From CAYQUC01 sp964514215 (GTDB taxonomy: Bacteria; Pseudomonadota; Gammaproteobacteria; UBA6429; Thiohalophilaceae), in contig CAZEPW010000018.1 in NCBI GenBank assembly GCA_964514215.1, positions 1 to 56,126 of the forward strand: a DNA stretch of 56,126 nucleotides, read 5' to 3'. Below the pieces are notes generated by a model. The model was given only the letters and a program-made list of their open reading frames with translations, ran no database searches and was not told where the DNA came from. Positions 35,597 through 45,116 of the stretch are shown here, piece after piece; position 1 is the stretch's first letter, and each line of letters starts with the position of its first letter. Both the position numbers and the translations under genes were made by a program.

Positions 35597-36028
35597 TTAT
35601 TGTGGGTTGCAATGGTGCTTTGTTAATATTTTCATATCAAAAGATTCTTTCCAATCGCCCGTTAAATTAAACCAGTCGAGTTGGTTTTGGGTTTCAACTG
35701 TGTAGTGTGGTTTTGCTAATGGTTGTTTTGTAAAACAGCCGGCAGATATACCAATGACATTGGCAAAAGCGGATACTCGCCAATAGAGTGTGGTGCCACA
35801 GTTTGCGCAAAAACTTCGTTGTTGGGTGTAGTGTTTATTTTTTATATGATAGTGATTCATGTCGCCAGTTTGTGCCAGTATTTGCGTATCTGAAAAATAG
35901 GCTGATATCCCAAATGCGCTTCCGGTTCTTTTTTTACAATCATCACAATGACAAACTACGTGTATTAGTGGTTGGTGTTGGGTTGTGATTGTTGCTTGGC
36001 CGCAACAGCATTCGGCGATTCGTTCCAT
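35597..36028 (-). CDS. GFA/CENP-V-family zinc protein
   Basis: 143 residues from the ATG at 36028, chosen because AAGGGAG lies 6 bases before it; an ATG at 36097 would add 23 residues unlike the family. The fold is the GFA (glutathione-dependent formaldehyde-activating enzyme-like) domain, with zinc ligands in ECCCGQ, VVCHCDDCKKRTGS and SFCANCGTTLYW. Members bind zinc and in some cases glutathione-thiol adducts, but most are uncharacterised. It lies 133 bp after dinB-like and msrB genes on the same strand, hinting at a stress-response group. Confidence 0.85.
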   Translation of the reverse strand: MERIAECCCGQATITTQHQPLIHVVCHCDDCKKRTGSAFGISAYFSDTQILAQTGDMNHYHIKNKHYTQQRSFCANCGTTLYWRVSAFANVIGISAGCFTKQPLAKPHYTVETQNQLDWFNLTGDWKESFDMKILTKHHCNPQ

Positions 36029-36161
36029 GTTGGCTCCCTTACTGTGTTGAGTGTTTATTTTTTGGTATGGGTTTAAAGTAATAACGTCTATATGCAAATC
36101 TTAATTTGGTTATGGTTAAATACTGTTGTCGCTTAGAAATAAGCCAGTATTGTGGTTATTT

Positions 36162-36695
36162 TTAGTTTATATCAGCTATAAATTCAAGTAAATCAGTATC
36201 GCCAAAATCAATTCTGGATTGTGACAATAATGTTGTTATTTGTCCTCGGTGATGTACTTGGTGTAAAAATAGATGGTTAATTAAATCAAAATAGTTTTTT
36301 GTAAATTTAATGCCGGCCATATTATTATAGGTTATCGAACAACTGCCATTAGTGTCTGTTAAAGCGTTAATCCAATCGATTATGATGTTATCTATTTTTT
36401 CTCTTTCGATTCGAAGTGCTGTTAGGCAAGGGTATAAAATACTATCTAGTGCGGTTGGTTTATCTAATTGTTTTATGTAAGTTAATGTGGTGTTGCTTGC
36501 GGGGTCTTGTGAAAACCGTTTTAACCAAATGATATCGGTTGCTAATAAGTGATTTAAAGTACCGATAACTGATTTAAAAAAAGCGCCTCGATTTTGGGTT
36601 AAGTCGGTTTGCGATAATTTTTCGGCTGCTTGATACAGTCGTTGATTCATCTTTTTATTATAGTGACTAAATAATTGAAATTGAGTTTTCATCAA
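36162..36695 (-). CDS. DinB-family four-helix protein
   Basis: 177 residues. The N-terminal helix with LFSHYNKKMNQRLYQAAE, the GTLNHLLATDIIWLKRF segment and the late HQVHHRGQITTLL carry the three histidines (about His48, and the pair in VHHRG) that form the metal site of DinB/YfiT-type proteins. The family is widely stress-induced and includes thiol-dependent metalloenzymes; no reaction can be assigned here. It begins 18 bp after msrB and is probably in the same operon. Confidence 0.85.
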   Translation of the reverse strand: MMKTQFQLFSHYNKKMNQRLYQAAEKLSQTDLTQNRGAFFKSVIGTLNHLLATDIIWLKRFSQDPASNTTLTYIKQLDKPTALDSILYPCLTALRIEREKIDNIIIDWINALTDTNGSCSITYNNMAGIKFTKNYFDLINHLFLHQVHHRGQITTLLSQSRIDFGDTDLLEFIADIN

Positions 36696-36713
36696 ATAAA
36701 ATTAATTAAGTTT

Positions 36714-37109
36714 TTATTTTTTGTGCAGCTTGAGTGATGCTGAGTTTATGCAATAGCGTAATCCGGTGGGTTGTGGGCCATCGGGGAAAACGTGTCCAAG
36801 GTGGGCATCGCAGCTTTTACAATGCACTTGAGTGCGACTCTGGTAAGCACTATTATCAATTGTTTCTGCAACGGCATGTGCTGTTAAGGCTTGATAAAAA
36901 CTGGGCCAGCCGGTGCCCGAATCAAATTTTGTGTCGGATTCAAATAGTTTTGCACCACAACAAATACAGAGGTAAGTGCCGCTGTCTTTACAGTTATGAT
37001 ATTGTCCGGTAAAAGCACGTTCAGTGCCGTGTTTGCGGGTTATTTGATATTGTTCTTGAGTGAGTTGTTGTTGCCACTCATTATCTGTTTTGCTTATTTT
37101 TTTTGTCAT
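36714..37109 (-). CDS. msrB: peptide-methionine (R)-S-oxide reductase MsrB
   Basis: 131 residues, single-domain MsrB. It reduces methionine-R-sulfoxide in proteins. Zinc-binding pairs are in CICCGAKLF and CKSCDAHLGHVFPDGP. The substrate pocket segment is TGWPSFYQAL, and the catalytic cysteine is in RYCINSASL near the C-terminus. No signal peptide, so cytosolic. It begins 29 bp after the stop of the TRAP dctM gene and is followed by the DinB gene. Confidence 0.96.
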   Translation of the reverse strand: MTKKISKTDNEWQQQLTQEQYQITRKHGTERAFTGQYHNCKDSGTYLCICCGAKLFESDTKFDSGTGWPSFYQALTAHAVAETIDNSAYQSRTQVHCKSCDAHLGHVFPDGPQPTGLRYCINSASLKLHKK

Positions 37110-37138
37110 AATAAGGCTGCTGTGTGATTAGTTTAGAG

Positions 37139-38518
37139 CTAGTTATAAATGACACCCGGTAACCATGTGACCAAGCTTGGCCAAATTGACAATATCACTA
37201 ATCCAATTATTTGTATCGCAATAAATGGCATGACGCCTTTATAAATGTCTTTAGTGGCCAAGCTTGGTGGTGCAACGCCGCGTAGGTAAAATAATGAAAA
37301 GCCAAAGGGCGGCGTTAAAAATGATGTTTGCAAATTAATGGCTATCATCACGCCTAGCCAAATCGGATCGAGCCCCATGGTGAGTAAAATGGGGGCAACG
37401 ATCGGCACCACCACAAAGGTGATTTCAATGAAGTCGAGAATGAATCCCAGTAAGAACATCAGTAACATGACTAAAATCATGGCGCTCACCACGCCACCGG
37501 GCAAGCTGGCCAAAAAGTTGGCGATGGCTTGGTCGCCATGAAAACCTCGAAACACCAGTGAGAAAATGGATGCACCGATGAAAATTAAAAATACCATCGA
37601 GGTGATGCGGGTGGTGTTTTGCATCACTTGTTTTAACATGTCGAGATTAAATTGTTTTTGAAAGAGGGCTAATAACATCGCACCGACGGCACCAACCGAA
37701 GCTGCTTCGGTTGGTGTTGCCGCACCCACTAGTATTGAGCCTAGCACCGCAATAATAAGCCCAAGTGGCGGTAATAACACCGTAACGGTTTTTTTGATTA
37801 GTGTGATACTGTCGATGTTGCGTTCGGATTGTGGCAGTGCTGGAACGGTTTGGGGTTTAAAAATAGCGAGGTAGATAATATAGAGTATGTACATCGCCAC
37901 TAGCATTAGGCCGGGAATCAGTGCGCCAGCGAATAAGTCGCCAACGGATACCGGCTCCGGAGTATAATTTTGCAGTGCGCTTTGGGCTTGTTGGTTGGCG
38001 GTGCTGAGGACATCACCCAATAAAATGAGGATAATTGACGGTGGTATGATTTGGCCGAGGGTGCCAGCAGCACAAATTAGTCCGCTGCTCACTTTTGGGT
38101 CGTAGCCGCGTTTGATCATGGTGGGTAGCGACAATAAGCCCATGGTCACCACCGTTGCACCAACGATTCCGGTGCTTGCAGCTAATAACATACCAACCAG
38201 TATCACTGAAATACCCAGTCCGCCACGTAACGGGCCGAATAACAACGCCATGGTATCGAGTAATTGTTCGGCAACTTTGCTGCGTTCGAGCATGATACCC
38301 ATAAACACAAATAACGGCACTGCGAATAAAATTTGCGCCGATATAATGCCAAATATACGGCTTGGCAGAAACCCTAAATGATTGTCATAAGTGCCAGTGA
38401 GCATACCAATGCCGGCAAAAATTAATGCCACACCACCAAGGGTGAATGCCACCGGATAACCAAACAGTAACACCACGCAAATGGTGATAAATAGTAAAAT
38501 TGCCATCACTTCAGGCAT
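37139..38518 (-). CDS. dctM: TRAP transporter large permease (DctM)
   Basis: 459 residues from the ATG at 38518, which overlaps the dctQ stop by 8 bp (ATGCCTGA); an ATG at 38569 would add 17 residues not typical of the family. Very hydrophobic, about 12 or more helices, with DctM features LFAVPLFVFMGIMLERS, AASTGIVGATVVTMGLLSLPTM, GTLGQIIPPSIILILLGD and FLTPPFGFSLFYLRGVAP. It transports solute by sodium or proton symport together with DctQ and a periplasmic receptor. No receptor gene adjoins; the DctP-like receptor at 21556–22668 is a candidate partner. Confidence 0.94.
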   Translation of the reverse strand: MPEVMAILLFITICVVLLFGYPVAFTLGGVALIFAGIGMLTGTYDNHLGFLPSRIFGIISAQILFAVPLFVFMGIMLERSKVAEQLLDTMALLFGPLRGGLGISVILVGMLLAASTGIVGATVVTMGLLSLPTMIKRGYDPKVSSGLICAAGTLGQIIPPSIILILLGDVLSTANQQAQSALQNYTPEPVSVGDLFAGALIPGLMLVAMYILYIIYLAIFKPQTVPALPQSERNIDSITLIKKTVTVLLPPLGLIIAVLGSILVGAATPTEAASVGAVGAMLLALFQKQFNLDMLKQVMQNTTRITSMVFLIFIGASIFSLVFRGFHGDQAIANFLASLPGGVVSAMILVMLLMFLLGFILDFIEITFVVVPIVAPILLTMGLDPIWLGVMIAINLQTSFLTPPFGFSLFYLRGVAPPSLATKDIYKGVMPFIAIQIIGLVILSIWPSLVTWLPGVIYN

Positions 38519-39038
38519 GCTGTGGCTCACTTTGTCGTAAAAATTGGATTTTTTGGATAATAATGGCAATTGCTTGGTTAACCACTAGCACCGGCATCAG
38601 CAAAATGGCGGTTTTGAGTATATACAAAAACGGTAGGCCACCGGCTTCTGGACTGGTTTCTTGAATGCTCCATGATTTCATCACATAGTCGAAGCTTTCT
38701 ATAAAAATAAACAGGCACATTGGCATTAATAAAAAGGCACTGCCAAGCAAGTCGACCCAAGCCTGACGGCGTAATGACATTTTTCGATAAAAAATATCAA
38801 TGCGGACATGCTCATCATTCTTTAACGTGTAAGCGGCACCAATCATAAAGATAAATGCGTGAAAATAACCAATGGATTCTTGCAATGCGATGCTGCCAAT
38901 ATTGAAACCATAACGGAGCGTTACTACGGTGAAGCTAGTCAACACCATTGCAATGGTAAACCATGAAACGGCATGGCCAGTGACACGGCTAATTGTTTCT
39001 AAATGGTAATTAATTGAGCTGTTTTCTTGATTTAACAT
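38511..39038 (-). CDS. dctQ: TRAP transporter small permease (DctQ)
   Basis: 175 residues with four predicted membrane helices (about 22–46, 57–75, 95–115, 140–165), the DctQ layout. The segment YTLKNDEHVRIDIFYRKMS between helices 2 and 3 is the family hallmark. It is a structural partner of DctM. First gene of the strand run dctQ-dctM-msrB-dinB-like-GFA. The 245 bp upstream, toward thrB, should carry its promoter. Confidence 0.93.
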   Translation of the reverse strand: MLNQENSSINYHLETISRVTGHAVSWFTIAMVLTSFTVVTLRYGFNIGSIALQESIGYFHAFIFMIGAAYTLKNDEHVRIDIFYRKMSLRRQAWVDLLGSAFLLMPMCLFIFIESFDYVMKSWSIQETSPEAGGLPFLYILKTAILLMPVLVVNQAIAIIIQKIQFLRQSEPQHA

Positions 39039-39283
39039 AGTATCTTGGCTATCTTTTATACCGCTTTTTAAAATAAATTAAGGTGTTATTTTTTGTAAAT
39101 TTTTAAAGGTTATTCACAATGCTTTAAAATCATTAACTTACTGTCATAATTTTGTAACTTTCTCGATTTAAACATAAAAACCAATGTAAGTATTTGATTT
39201 TATTTGTATTTTTACTTTCAGGTGGTAGTTGTTAGGGTAGGGGTAATCCCTAGTAAATGTTTTTTACATCATACGCTTAGAAA

Positions 39284-40255
39284 CTAGTCCACAGACTTAT
39301 CCACAGGTTTTATCATGTTCGAAAGTGTGTTTTTTGATGCGGTTCGTAACGCTAAAATGTGTTGAAAAACGTTTGGATCATGGCTATGCGTTAATTCACC
39401 ATCACGGGGAAAATGCCAGTCTAAGGATCGTGACAGCCAAAACCGTAACGCTGCTGCGCGCAACATTCTTGGCCAATTATCGATTTCAATTTGGTTTAAT
39501 GGCCGTTCGGTTTGGTAGCTTGCGATTAATGTTGTCACTTGCTCATCATTCAGTTCACCGTTGTCTGCGACACACCAGTCGTTAACGGTAATCGCCAAAT
39601 CATAAAGCAACACATCTTGGCAGGCATAATAGAAATCAATAATGCCGGTTAATTTATCGCCCTCAAACAAGGCATTGTCACGAAATAAATCAGCATGGAT
39701 GATACCGTGCGGCAAATCATCGTGTTGGTGTTGTTGCTGAAATGCAATTTCATCTCGAAGTTGTGCTTGTTGTGCACCCGGTAATTTATCGCTAACTTTA
39801 TCCGCGGCAGTCAGCCACCAGTGCAAGCCTCGTTGGTTGGCGCGTCTCGCGCTAAATTGCTGCCCAACTGCATGCATATGACCTAACGCTTTGCCAATTT
39901 CACGGCATTGCGCGAGATTGGCTTGTTTTATATGTCGTCCTTTTAATTTATGTACCAGTGCTGCAGGCTTATTTTTTAAGTGCCGCATATAGTGCCCGGT
40001 ATCATCGGCAACCGGATGTGCGCTGGGAATCTCGTGTTCGGCTAAATAGGCCATTAAATTTAAGAAATAGGGTAATTCTTGTTCGCTAACGGTCTCGAAA
40101 ATGGTTAATACAAACTCACCCGTATTGGTTGTTACAAAATAGTTGGTGTTTTCAATACCAGCACTAATGCCTTCAAAAGCAAGCAATTTGCCTAGAGAAT
40201 AATGCGCCAAAAAGGCTTCGAGCTCGGATTGTTCGATGCTGGTATAAACGGACAT
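39284..40255 (-). CDS. thrB: homoserine kinase (type II, aminoglycoside-phosphotransferase fold)
   Basis: 323 residues. It phosphorylates homoserine in threonine synthesis. The N-terminal SLGKLLAFEGISAGIENTNYFV is characteristic of the Pseudomonas-type ThrB, which has the kinase fold of choline and aminoglycoside kinases rather than the GHMP fold. Catalytic parts are PHGIIHADLFRDNALF (Brenner-like loop) and LTGIIDFYYAC (metal-binding aspartate). It follows the DUF2782 gene by 89 bp, the order polA/DUF2782/thrB known in Pseudomonas. Confidence 0.93.
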   Translation of the reverse strand: MSVYTSIEQSELEAFLAHYSLGKLLAFEGISAGIENTNYFVTTNTGEFVLTIFETVSEQELPYFLNLMAYLAEHEIPSAHPVADDTGHYMRHLKNKPAALVHKLKGRHIKQANLAQCREIGKALGHMHAVGQQFSARRANQRGLHWWLTAADKVSDKLPGAQQAQLRDEIAFQQQHQHDDLPHGIIHADLFRDNALFEGDKLTGIIDFYYACQDVLLYDLAITVNDWCVADNGELNDEQVTTLIASYQTERPLNQIEIDNWPRMLRAAALRFWLSRSLDWHFPRDGELTHSHDPNVFQHILALRTASKNTLSNMIKPVDKSVD

Positions 40256-40344
40256 AATACTATCGGGTTGCTGGGTTAAGGCCGTTATTATATTCGTTTA
40301 GCCTAGCCGCGTTAAGCCGTTAACGTCAAATAGTCAAAATGAAT

Positions 40345-40734
40345 TTACCAGGAGTATAATAACCATTGTTGGATTGGCGGGTTTTCTAAATGATCGTGGC
40401 GCTTATCAAACGTACCGTCACCATTGGTGTCGATTAAATAATATGCTGGCCCTAATTTTGGGGTGATTTTGGAATAACGCAACAGACCATTGACACGATA
40501 TTCTTCAATTTTTGCGCCATCTTTATAGCGAATCACCAGCTCGGGTGTTGGGTATTGCTGTTGTTGTTCTTCCGGTTTATCGGAATTTGCTGTTGGTGTT
40601 TCAATCAGCACCGATTTTTTAGTATTTTTAATATCTGCAGCAGGTGGAGCAGGAACATCGGCAATTGCGGCTTGAGGCACTAAAAAAACCGTTAAAAAAG
40701 CCAATTGCTGCGTGTATTTACTCATAGTCGCCAT
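40345..40734 (-). CDS. DUF2782 family periplasmic protein
   Basis: 129 residues with a signal peptide ending near AIADVP and a C-terminal DUF2782 domain (about 62–129): PELVIRYKDGAKIEEYRVNG, then PKLGPAYYLIDTNGDGTFD and WLLYSW at the end. The function is unknown. The family is found almost only between polA and thrB in gammaproteobacteria, as here. Two start codons (residues 1 and 4) are possible. It is divergent from polA, 212 bp apart. Confidence 0.9.
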   Translation of the reverse strand: MATMSKYTQQLAFLTVFLVPQAAIADVPAPPAADIKNTKKSVLIETPTANSDKPEEQQQQYPTPELVIRYKDGAKIEEYRVNGLLRYSKITPKLGPAYYLIDTNGDGTFDKRHDHLENPPIQQWLLYSW

Positions 40735-40946
40735 CCATCATTAATCGTATTCCGATTGTCCAAAATAAAACCATTACTGTTACTGCAACCTTATCAGAAC
40801 ACACCCAAAAGATCGATGCACGGCTATTCCTTACAGCTGTGATTAACTGTATCAGAGGGTTTTAATTTGAGCTAAATTAAAGTCTAACAGTAAATTTAGT
40901 GGCATAATGGCATTTTAAATTCAGACACTCTGCCGGGATACCCTCA

Positions 40947-43643
40947 ATGTCAAAAGCCAAACCCTTTGTAATGGTCGATGGATCATCGTATTTGTTTCGA
41001 GCCTATCACGCGATGCCGGAGTTTCGAAATTCCAAAGGTGAGCCTACTGGTGCTATTTATGGTGTTATTAATATGATGCGCAGCTTATTAGCCGCCTACG
41101 ATACCGATAATATCGTGGTGGTGTTTGATGCCAAAGGCAAAACCTTTCGTAATGATCTGTATAAAGACTACAAAGCCAATCGCTCAAAAACTCCGCCGGA
41201 ATTAATTTCACAAATAGCACCAATACACGAGGCAATTGCTGCGATGGGCTTGCCAATCTTATGTGTTCCTGGGGTTGAAGCCGATGACGTTATTGGCACT
41301 TTGTCCGAGCAAGCAAGCAAATTAAAACGGCACACCGTTATCTCCACTGGTGATAAAGACATGGCGCAACTGGTTAATGGCTACGTTAGTTTAATCAATA
41401 CCATGACGGATACCGCGATGGATGAGAATGGCGTGATTGAAAAATTTGGGGTGCGCCCGGATCAAATAATCGATTACTTAACCTTAATTGGTGACACCTC
41501 GGATAACATTCCGGGGGTACCAAAAGTTGGGCCTAAAACAGCCGTTAAATGGTTGGCTGAATACAAAACCGTTGATGCCGTTATGGCAAACGCAGATAAA
41601 ATAACCGGCAAGGTTGGTGAAAACCTGCGTGCCAGTTTGGATTTTTTACCATTATCGAAACAACTGGTCACCATTAAATGCGATGTGGCGTTAGATGAAA
41701 CACCAATAACACTCAATCGCAGCGAACCCGATAGCGATGCCTTACGCGATTTATTTTCACAGTTTGAATTTAAAACATGGTTAGCCGAAGCCATCGAAAG
41801 CGGTGGCAAACGCACCACAGAAATTAATCCCGACAATGGCCAATATCACACGTTATTCAGCAAAAAAGAATTATCCAGTTGGATTAAAAAATTATCAGAT
41901 GCCGAATTATTTTCATTTGATTTAGAAACAACCAGCCTAAATTACATGGAAGCCAAAATTGTTGGCTGCTCGTTTGCAGTGCAGGCGGGTGAAGCCGCCT
42001 ATGTTCCCGTTGCACATTGTTATGATGGTGCACCCGAGCAATTGGATAGGGATGAGGTTTTGCAATTATTAAAACCCTTACTCGAAGATCCGAACAAGAA
42101 AAAAGTCGGGCAAAATTTAAAATACGACATGAGTGTGCTGCTAAACTACGACATCACCATGCAGGGCATTGAGTTTGACAGCATGCTCGAATCCTACGTG
42201 TTAGACAGCACTGCAACCCGTCATGACATGGATTCATTGTCATTAAAATATTTAAATCACAATACCATTCATTTTGAAGACATTGCTGGTAAAGGTAAAA
42301 AACAAGTAACCTTTGATGCCATTGATATCGAACAAGCAGCACCTTATGCCGCTGAAGATGCCGATATCACCCTGCAACTACATCAAACCCTGTGGGCACA
42401 GATACAACAACAAAAGCCATTAATCTCCGTTTTAAAAGACATTGAAATGCCTTTAATACCAGTATTATCACGCATGGAACGGCTCGGGGTATTGCTCGAT
42501 GTGAATATGTTACACACACAAAGCAAACAGTTAGCTAAACGAATAGCCGAATTACAACAAGAAATTTATACTGAAGCCGGTGAAGAATTTAATGTCGCCT
42601 CACCAAAACAACTGCAGGTTATTTTATTTGAAAAAAATAATATCCCGGTAAAAACTAAAACGCCCAAAGGTCAACCATCAACTGCAGAATCGGTCTTAAT
42701 CGAACTAGCCGAAGAATATGTGTTACCCAAACTGATATTGGAATTTCGAAGTTTAAGTAAATTAAAATCAACCTACACCGACAAGCTACCGGCACAAGTC
42801 AGCCCCGTTACCGGCCGGGTGCATACCTCCTATCGGCAAGCCGTCGCCGCAACCGGACGCTTATCATCGAGTGATCCAAACTTGCAAAATATTCCTGTCA
42901 AATCCGAAGAGGGACGACGCATTCGCCAAGCATTTATTCCAGCAAATGGTTACACCATGGTCGCAGCCGATTATTCTCAAATCGAATTACGAATCATGGC
43001 ACATATCTCAAAAGATCCGGGCTTATTAGCCGCCTTTGCCGCAGGTGATGATATTCATAGTGCCACGGCCAGCGAAGTTTTTGGCATTGATAAACAAGCC
43101 GTTACTAAAGAACACCGACGCAAAGCCAAAGCCATCAATTTTGGTTTAATCTATGGTATGTCAGCCTTTGGTCTGGCCAAACAACTCGACATCACCCGAC
43201 CTCAGGCGCAACAATACATGGACTTGTATTTTGATCGCTACCCGGGTGTTAAACGTTACATGGAATTAACCCGCGAAACTGCCCGAGAAAAAGGTTATGT
43301 CGAAACTATCTATGGCCGACGTTTGTATCTGCGTGATATTAATGCCAGCAATGGCATGCGTCGACAATATGCCGAACGAACCGCCATTAATGCACCAATG
43401 CAAGGTACGGCTGCTGATATTATTAAACGCGCGATGATTAATGTTGACCAGTTAATTCAACAGCAACAATTGGATTGTCGCATGATAATGCAGGTACACG
43501 ATGAATTAGTATTTGAAATTGTCAGTGATAAAGTTGACAGCATTATTGAACCGATTAATGTAGCCATGAGTTCAGCAGCGGAGCTGGATGTGCCCCTTGT
43601 GGTCGATGTGGGTATTGGTAAAAATTGGGATGAAGCGCATTAA
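40947..43643 (+). CDS. polA: DNA polymerase I
   Basis: 898 residues, full three-domain Pol I for Okazaki fragment processing and repair. The 5'-3' exonuclease (about 1–290) has VMVDGSSYLFRAYHA and GVEADDVIGTL. The 3'-5' exonuclease (about 310–500) retains its acidic residues in SFDLETTSLNYM, VGQNLKYDMSVL and YAAEDADITLQ, so proofreading should be active. The polymerase domain has VAADYSQIELRIMAHIS (motif A), HRRKAKAINFGLIYGMS (motif B) and MQVHDELVFE (motif C). A REP-like array follows directly. Confidence 0.98.
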   Translation: MSKAKPFVMVDGSSYLFRAYHAMPEFRNSKGEPTGAIYGVINMMRSLLAAYDTDNIVVVFDAKGKTFRNDLYKDYKANRSKTPPELISQIAPIHEAIAAMGLPILCVPGVEADDVIGTLSEQASKLKRHTVISTGDKDMAQLVNGYVSLINTMTDTAMDENGVIEKFGVRPDQIIDYLTLIGDTSDNIPGVPKVGPKTAVKWLAEYKTVDAVMANADKITGKVGENLRASLDFLPLSKQLVTIKCDVALDETPITLNRSEPDSDALRDLFSQFEFKTWLAEAIESGGKRTTEINPDNGQYHTLFSKKELSSWIKKLSDAELFSFDLETTSLNYMEAKIVGCSFAVQAGEAAYVPVAHCYDGAPEQLDRDEVLQLLKPLLEDPNKKKVGQNLKYDMSVLLNYDITMQGIEFDSMLESYVLDSTATRHDMDSLSLKYLNHNTIHFEDIAGKGKKQVTFDAIDIEQAAPYAAEDADITLQLHQTLWAQIQQQKPLISVLKDIEMPLIPVLSRMERLGVLLDVNMLHTQSKQLAKRIAELQQEIYTEAGEEFNVASPKQLQVILFEKNNIPVKTKTPKGQPSTAESVLIELAEEYVLPKLILEFRSLSKLKSTYTDKLPAQVSPVTGRVHTSYRQAVAATGRLSSSDPNLQNIPVKSEEGRRIRQAFIPANGYTMVAADYSQIELRIMAHISKDPGLLAAFAAGDDIHSATASEVFGIDKQAVTKEHRRKAKAINFGLIYGMSAFGLAKQLDITRPQAQQYMDLYFDRYPGVKRYMELTRETAREKGYVETIYGRRLYLRDINASNGMRRQYAERTAINAPMQGTAADIIKRAMINVDQLIQQQQLDCRMIMQVHDELVFEIVSDKVDSIIEPINVAMSSAAELDVPLVVDVGIGKNWDEAH

Positions 43644-43655
43644 GCTTGGTGCTAT

Positions 43656-44262
43656 AAACTGGAGATTCCCGCTAAGAGCATGCGGGAATGACGTTGAGAG
43701 TTTAGCTTTTCATGTTGACAATACTTTGCAACGAATTATTTTAAATAACTACCCCAAACAACAGCATTGCCTGTTAATTTAAAACAAATCATTTTCAAAG
43801 CCTAGCCGCCATACCCGCATGCTCTTAGCGGCAATCTCTAATTTAATCCATTGAATATAAATAACATCAATACGAAAAATATTAGCATGAACCGAAGAAA
43901 CTAACCCTTCACGTCATTCCCGCATGCTCTTAGCGGCAATCTCTAATTTAATCCACTGAATATAAATAACACCAATGTGCATAAACTTGCATGAGTCGAT
44001 AAAATTAACCCCCCACGTCATTCCCGCATGCTCTTAGCGGGAATCTCTAATTTAATCCACTGAATATAAATAACATGCAATGCGCATAAACTTGCATGAG
44101 TCGATAAAATAACTCCCCACGTCATTCCCGCATGCTCTTAGCGGCAATCTCTAATTTAATCCACTGAATATAAATAACATCAATACGAAAAATATTAGCA
44201 TGAACCGAAGAAACTAACCCTTCACGTCATTCCCGCATGCTCTTAGCGGGAATCTCCAGTTT
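43656..44262. repeat. tandem palindrome array flanked by 39-bp inverted repeats
   Basis: Five direct copies of a core CCCGCATGCTCTTAGCGG begin at 43814, 43919, 44023, 44127 and 44232, with a period of 104–105 bp. A sixth copy is inverted at 43656–43694 and is the exact reverse complement of 44224–44262 over 39 bp. The core forms a hairpin with ATTCCCGC and GCGGGAAT arms; three inner copies carry GCGGCAAT, which breaks one pair. The unique parts of the units come in two types in the order A, B, B', A. It fills most of the 651 bp between the convergent polA and EF-hand genes. It is not a CRISPR array: units are long and nearly identical. Confidence 0.88.
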
Positions 44263-44294
44263 CATCCATTTATGTTCGGTAACCAGTTTACAAA

Positions 44295-44894
44295 TCATTT
44301 TCTTCTAGCAAACTCTATTTCCTGTTCAGTGACGACGGCATCATTATTTGCATCAAGTCGATTAAACAATTTTGACCACACTGCAAGGCTTTCAGCTTGG
44401 GAAATGGTGTTATTTTTATCGTAGTCAAATTTTTTAAAAAGTTTGTTATGGTGCTTCTTAGGGTAGTATTTTACTTTTTGGAAGCGGTTAAGTTCTGCTC
44501 GGGTAATATTTCCATCATGGTTAACATCAATCAGATCAAACCGGCGTTTAGTCCCTCTGTTTCGTGAATGCAAAAACTCAGCTTCACTTATTTGGCCATC
44601 GGCATTAACGTCGGCTTTACCGAGGCGATAACGTTTTTTGGAGTGCTGGGTTTTGGCTCGCCAGTTTTTAAACTCGGCTTTATCTACTTCTTGATCGCGA
44701 TTAATATCAATCGCATTAAAGCGTTCTTTAGCTGCAAATTCAAATTCTGATTGGGTTACTTTTTTATCGGAATTGATATCATACAGTTTAAGAAATTTGG
44801 ATTTGTCATTGGCAATGGCCAATGTTCCGAGCAACGCCAAAGACAGGATTAATGAAGCCGAGATTGCTGTTTTCGTGTTAAATTTTGAAGTCAT
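44295..44894 (-). CDS. secreted EF-hand calcium-binding protein
   Basis: 199 residues with a signal peptide (ISASLILSLALLGTLAIA, cleaved near residue 28). Six EF-hand-like loops follow in pairs: DINSDKKVTQSE, DINRDQEVDKAE, DVNADGQISEAE, DVNHDGNITRAE, DYDKNNTISQAE and DANNDAVVTEQE. All keep aspartate at position 1 and glutamate at position 12, so most should bind calcium. The product is likely a periplasmic or exported calcium-responsive protein (calerythrin- or CSQ-like in composition). It is divergent from the REC-GGDEF-EAL gene (222 bp between), so the two could share control; no enzyme function is implied. Confidence 0.88.
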   Translation of the reverse strand: MTSKFNTKTAISASLILSLALLGTLAIANDKSKFLKLYDINSDKKVTQSEFEFAAKERFNAIDINRDQEVDKAEFKNWRAKTQHSKKRYRLGKADVNADGQISEAEFLHSRNRGTKRRFDLIDVNHDGNITRAELNRFQKVKYYPKKHHNKLFKKFDYDKNNTISQAESLAVWSKLFNRLDANNDAVVTEQEIEFARRK

Positions 44895-45116
44895 TAGTGA
44901 GCCTAAAAAAACGGTTAAAATAATTGTAATTTCAATTTAAAAATCAATAAGTTATATAATAATTGCAAATTAGTGATTTTTGTAAAAAAATTGCCTATTC
45001 TGTTAAAGTATTAATACTCAAAAGCCGATAAACAATGTCAATAACGATAATATAATAACGACTACATTTAAACGATAAATTTACCTTTTTGCGATACAAA
45101 TTGGAAAACAAAATTT

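Noticed and set aside
43656..44262. Regularly spaced repeats resembling a CRISPR array
   Set aside because: The period is 104–105 bp, the unique parts are near-identical or recur, one copy is inverted, and no cas genes are present. It is a REP-like tandem array.
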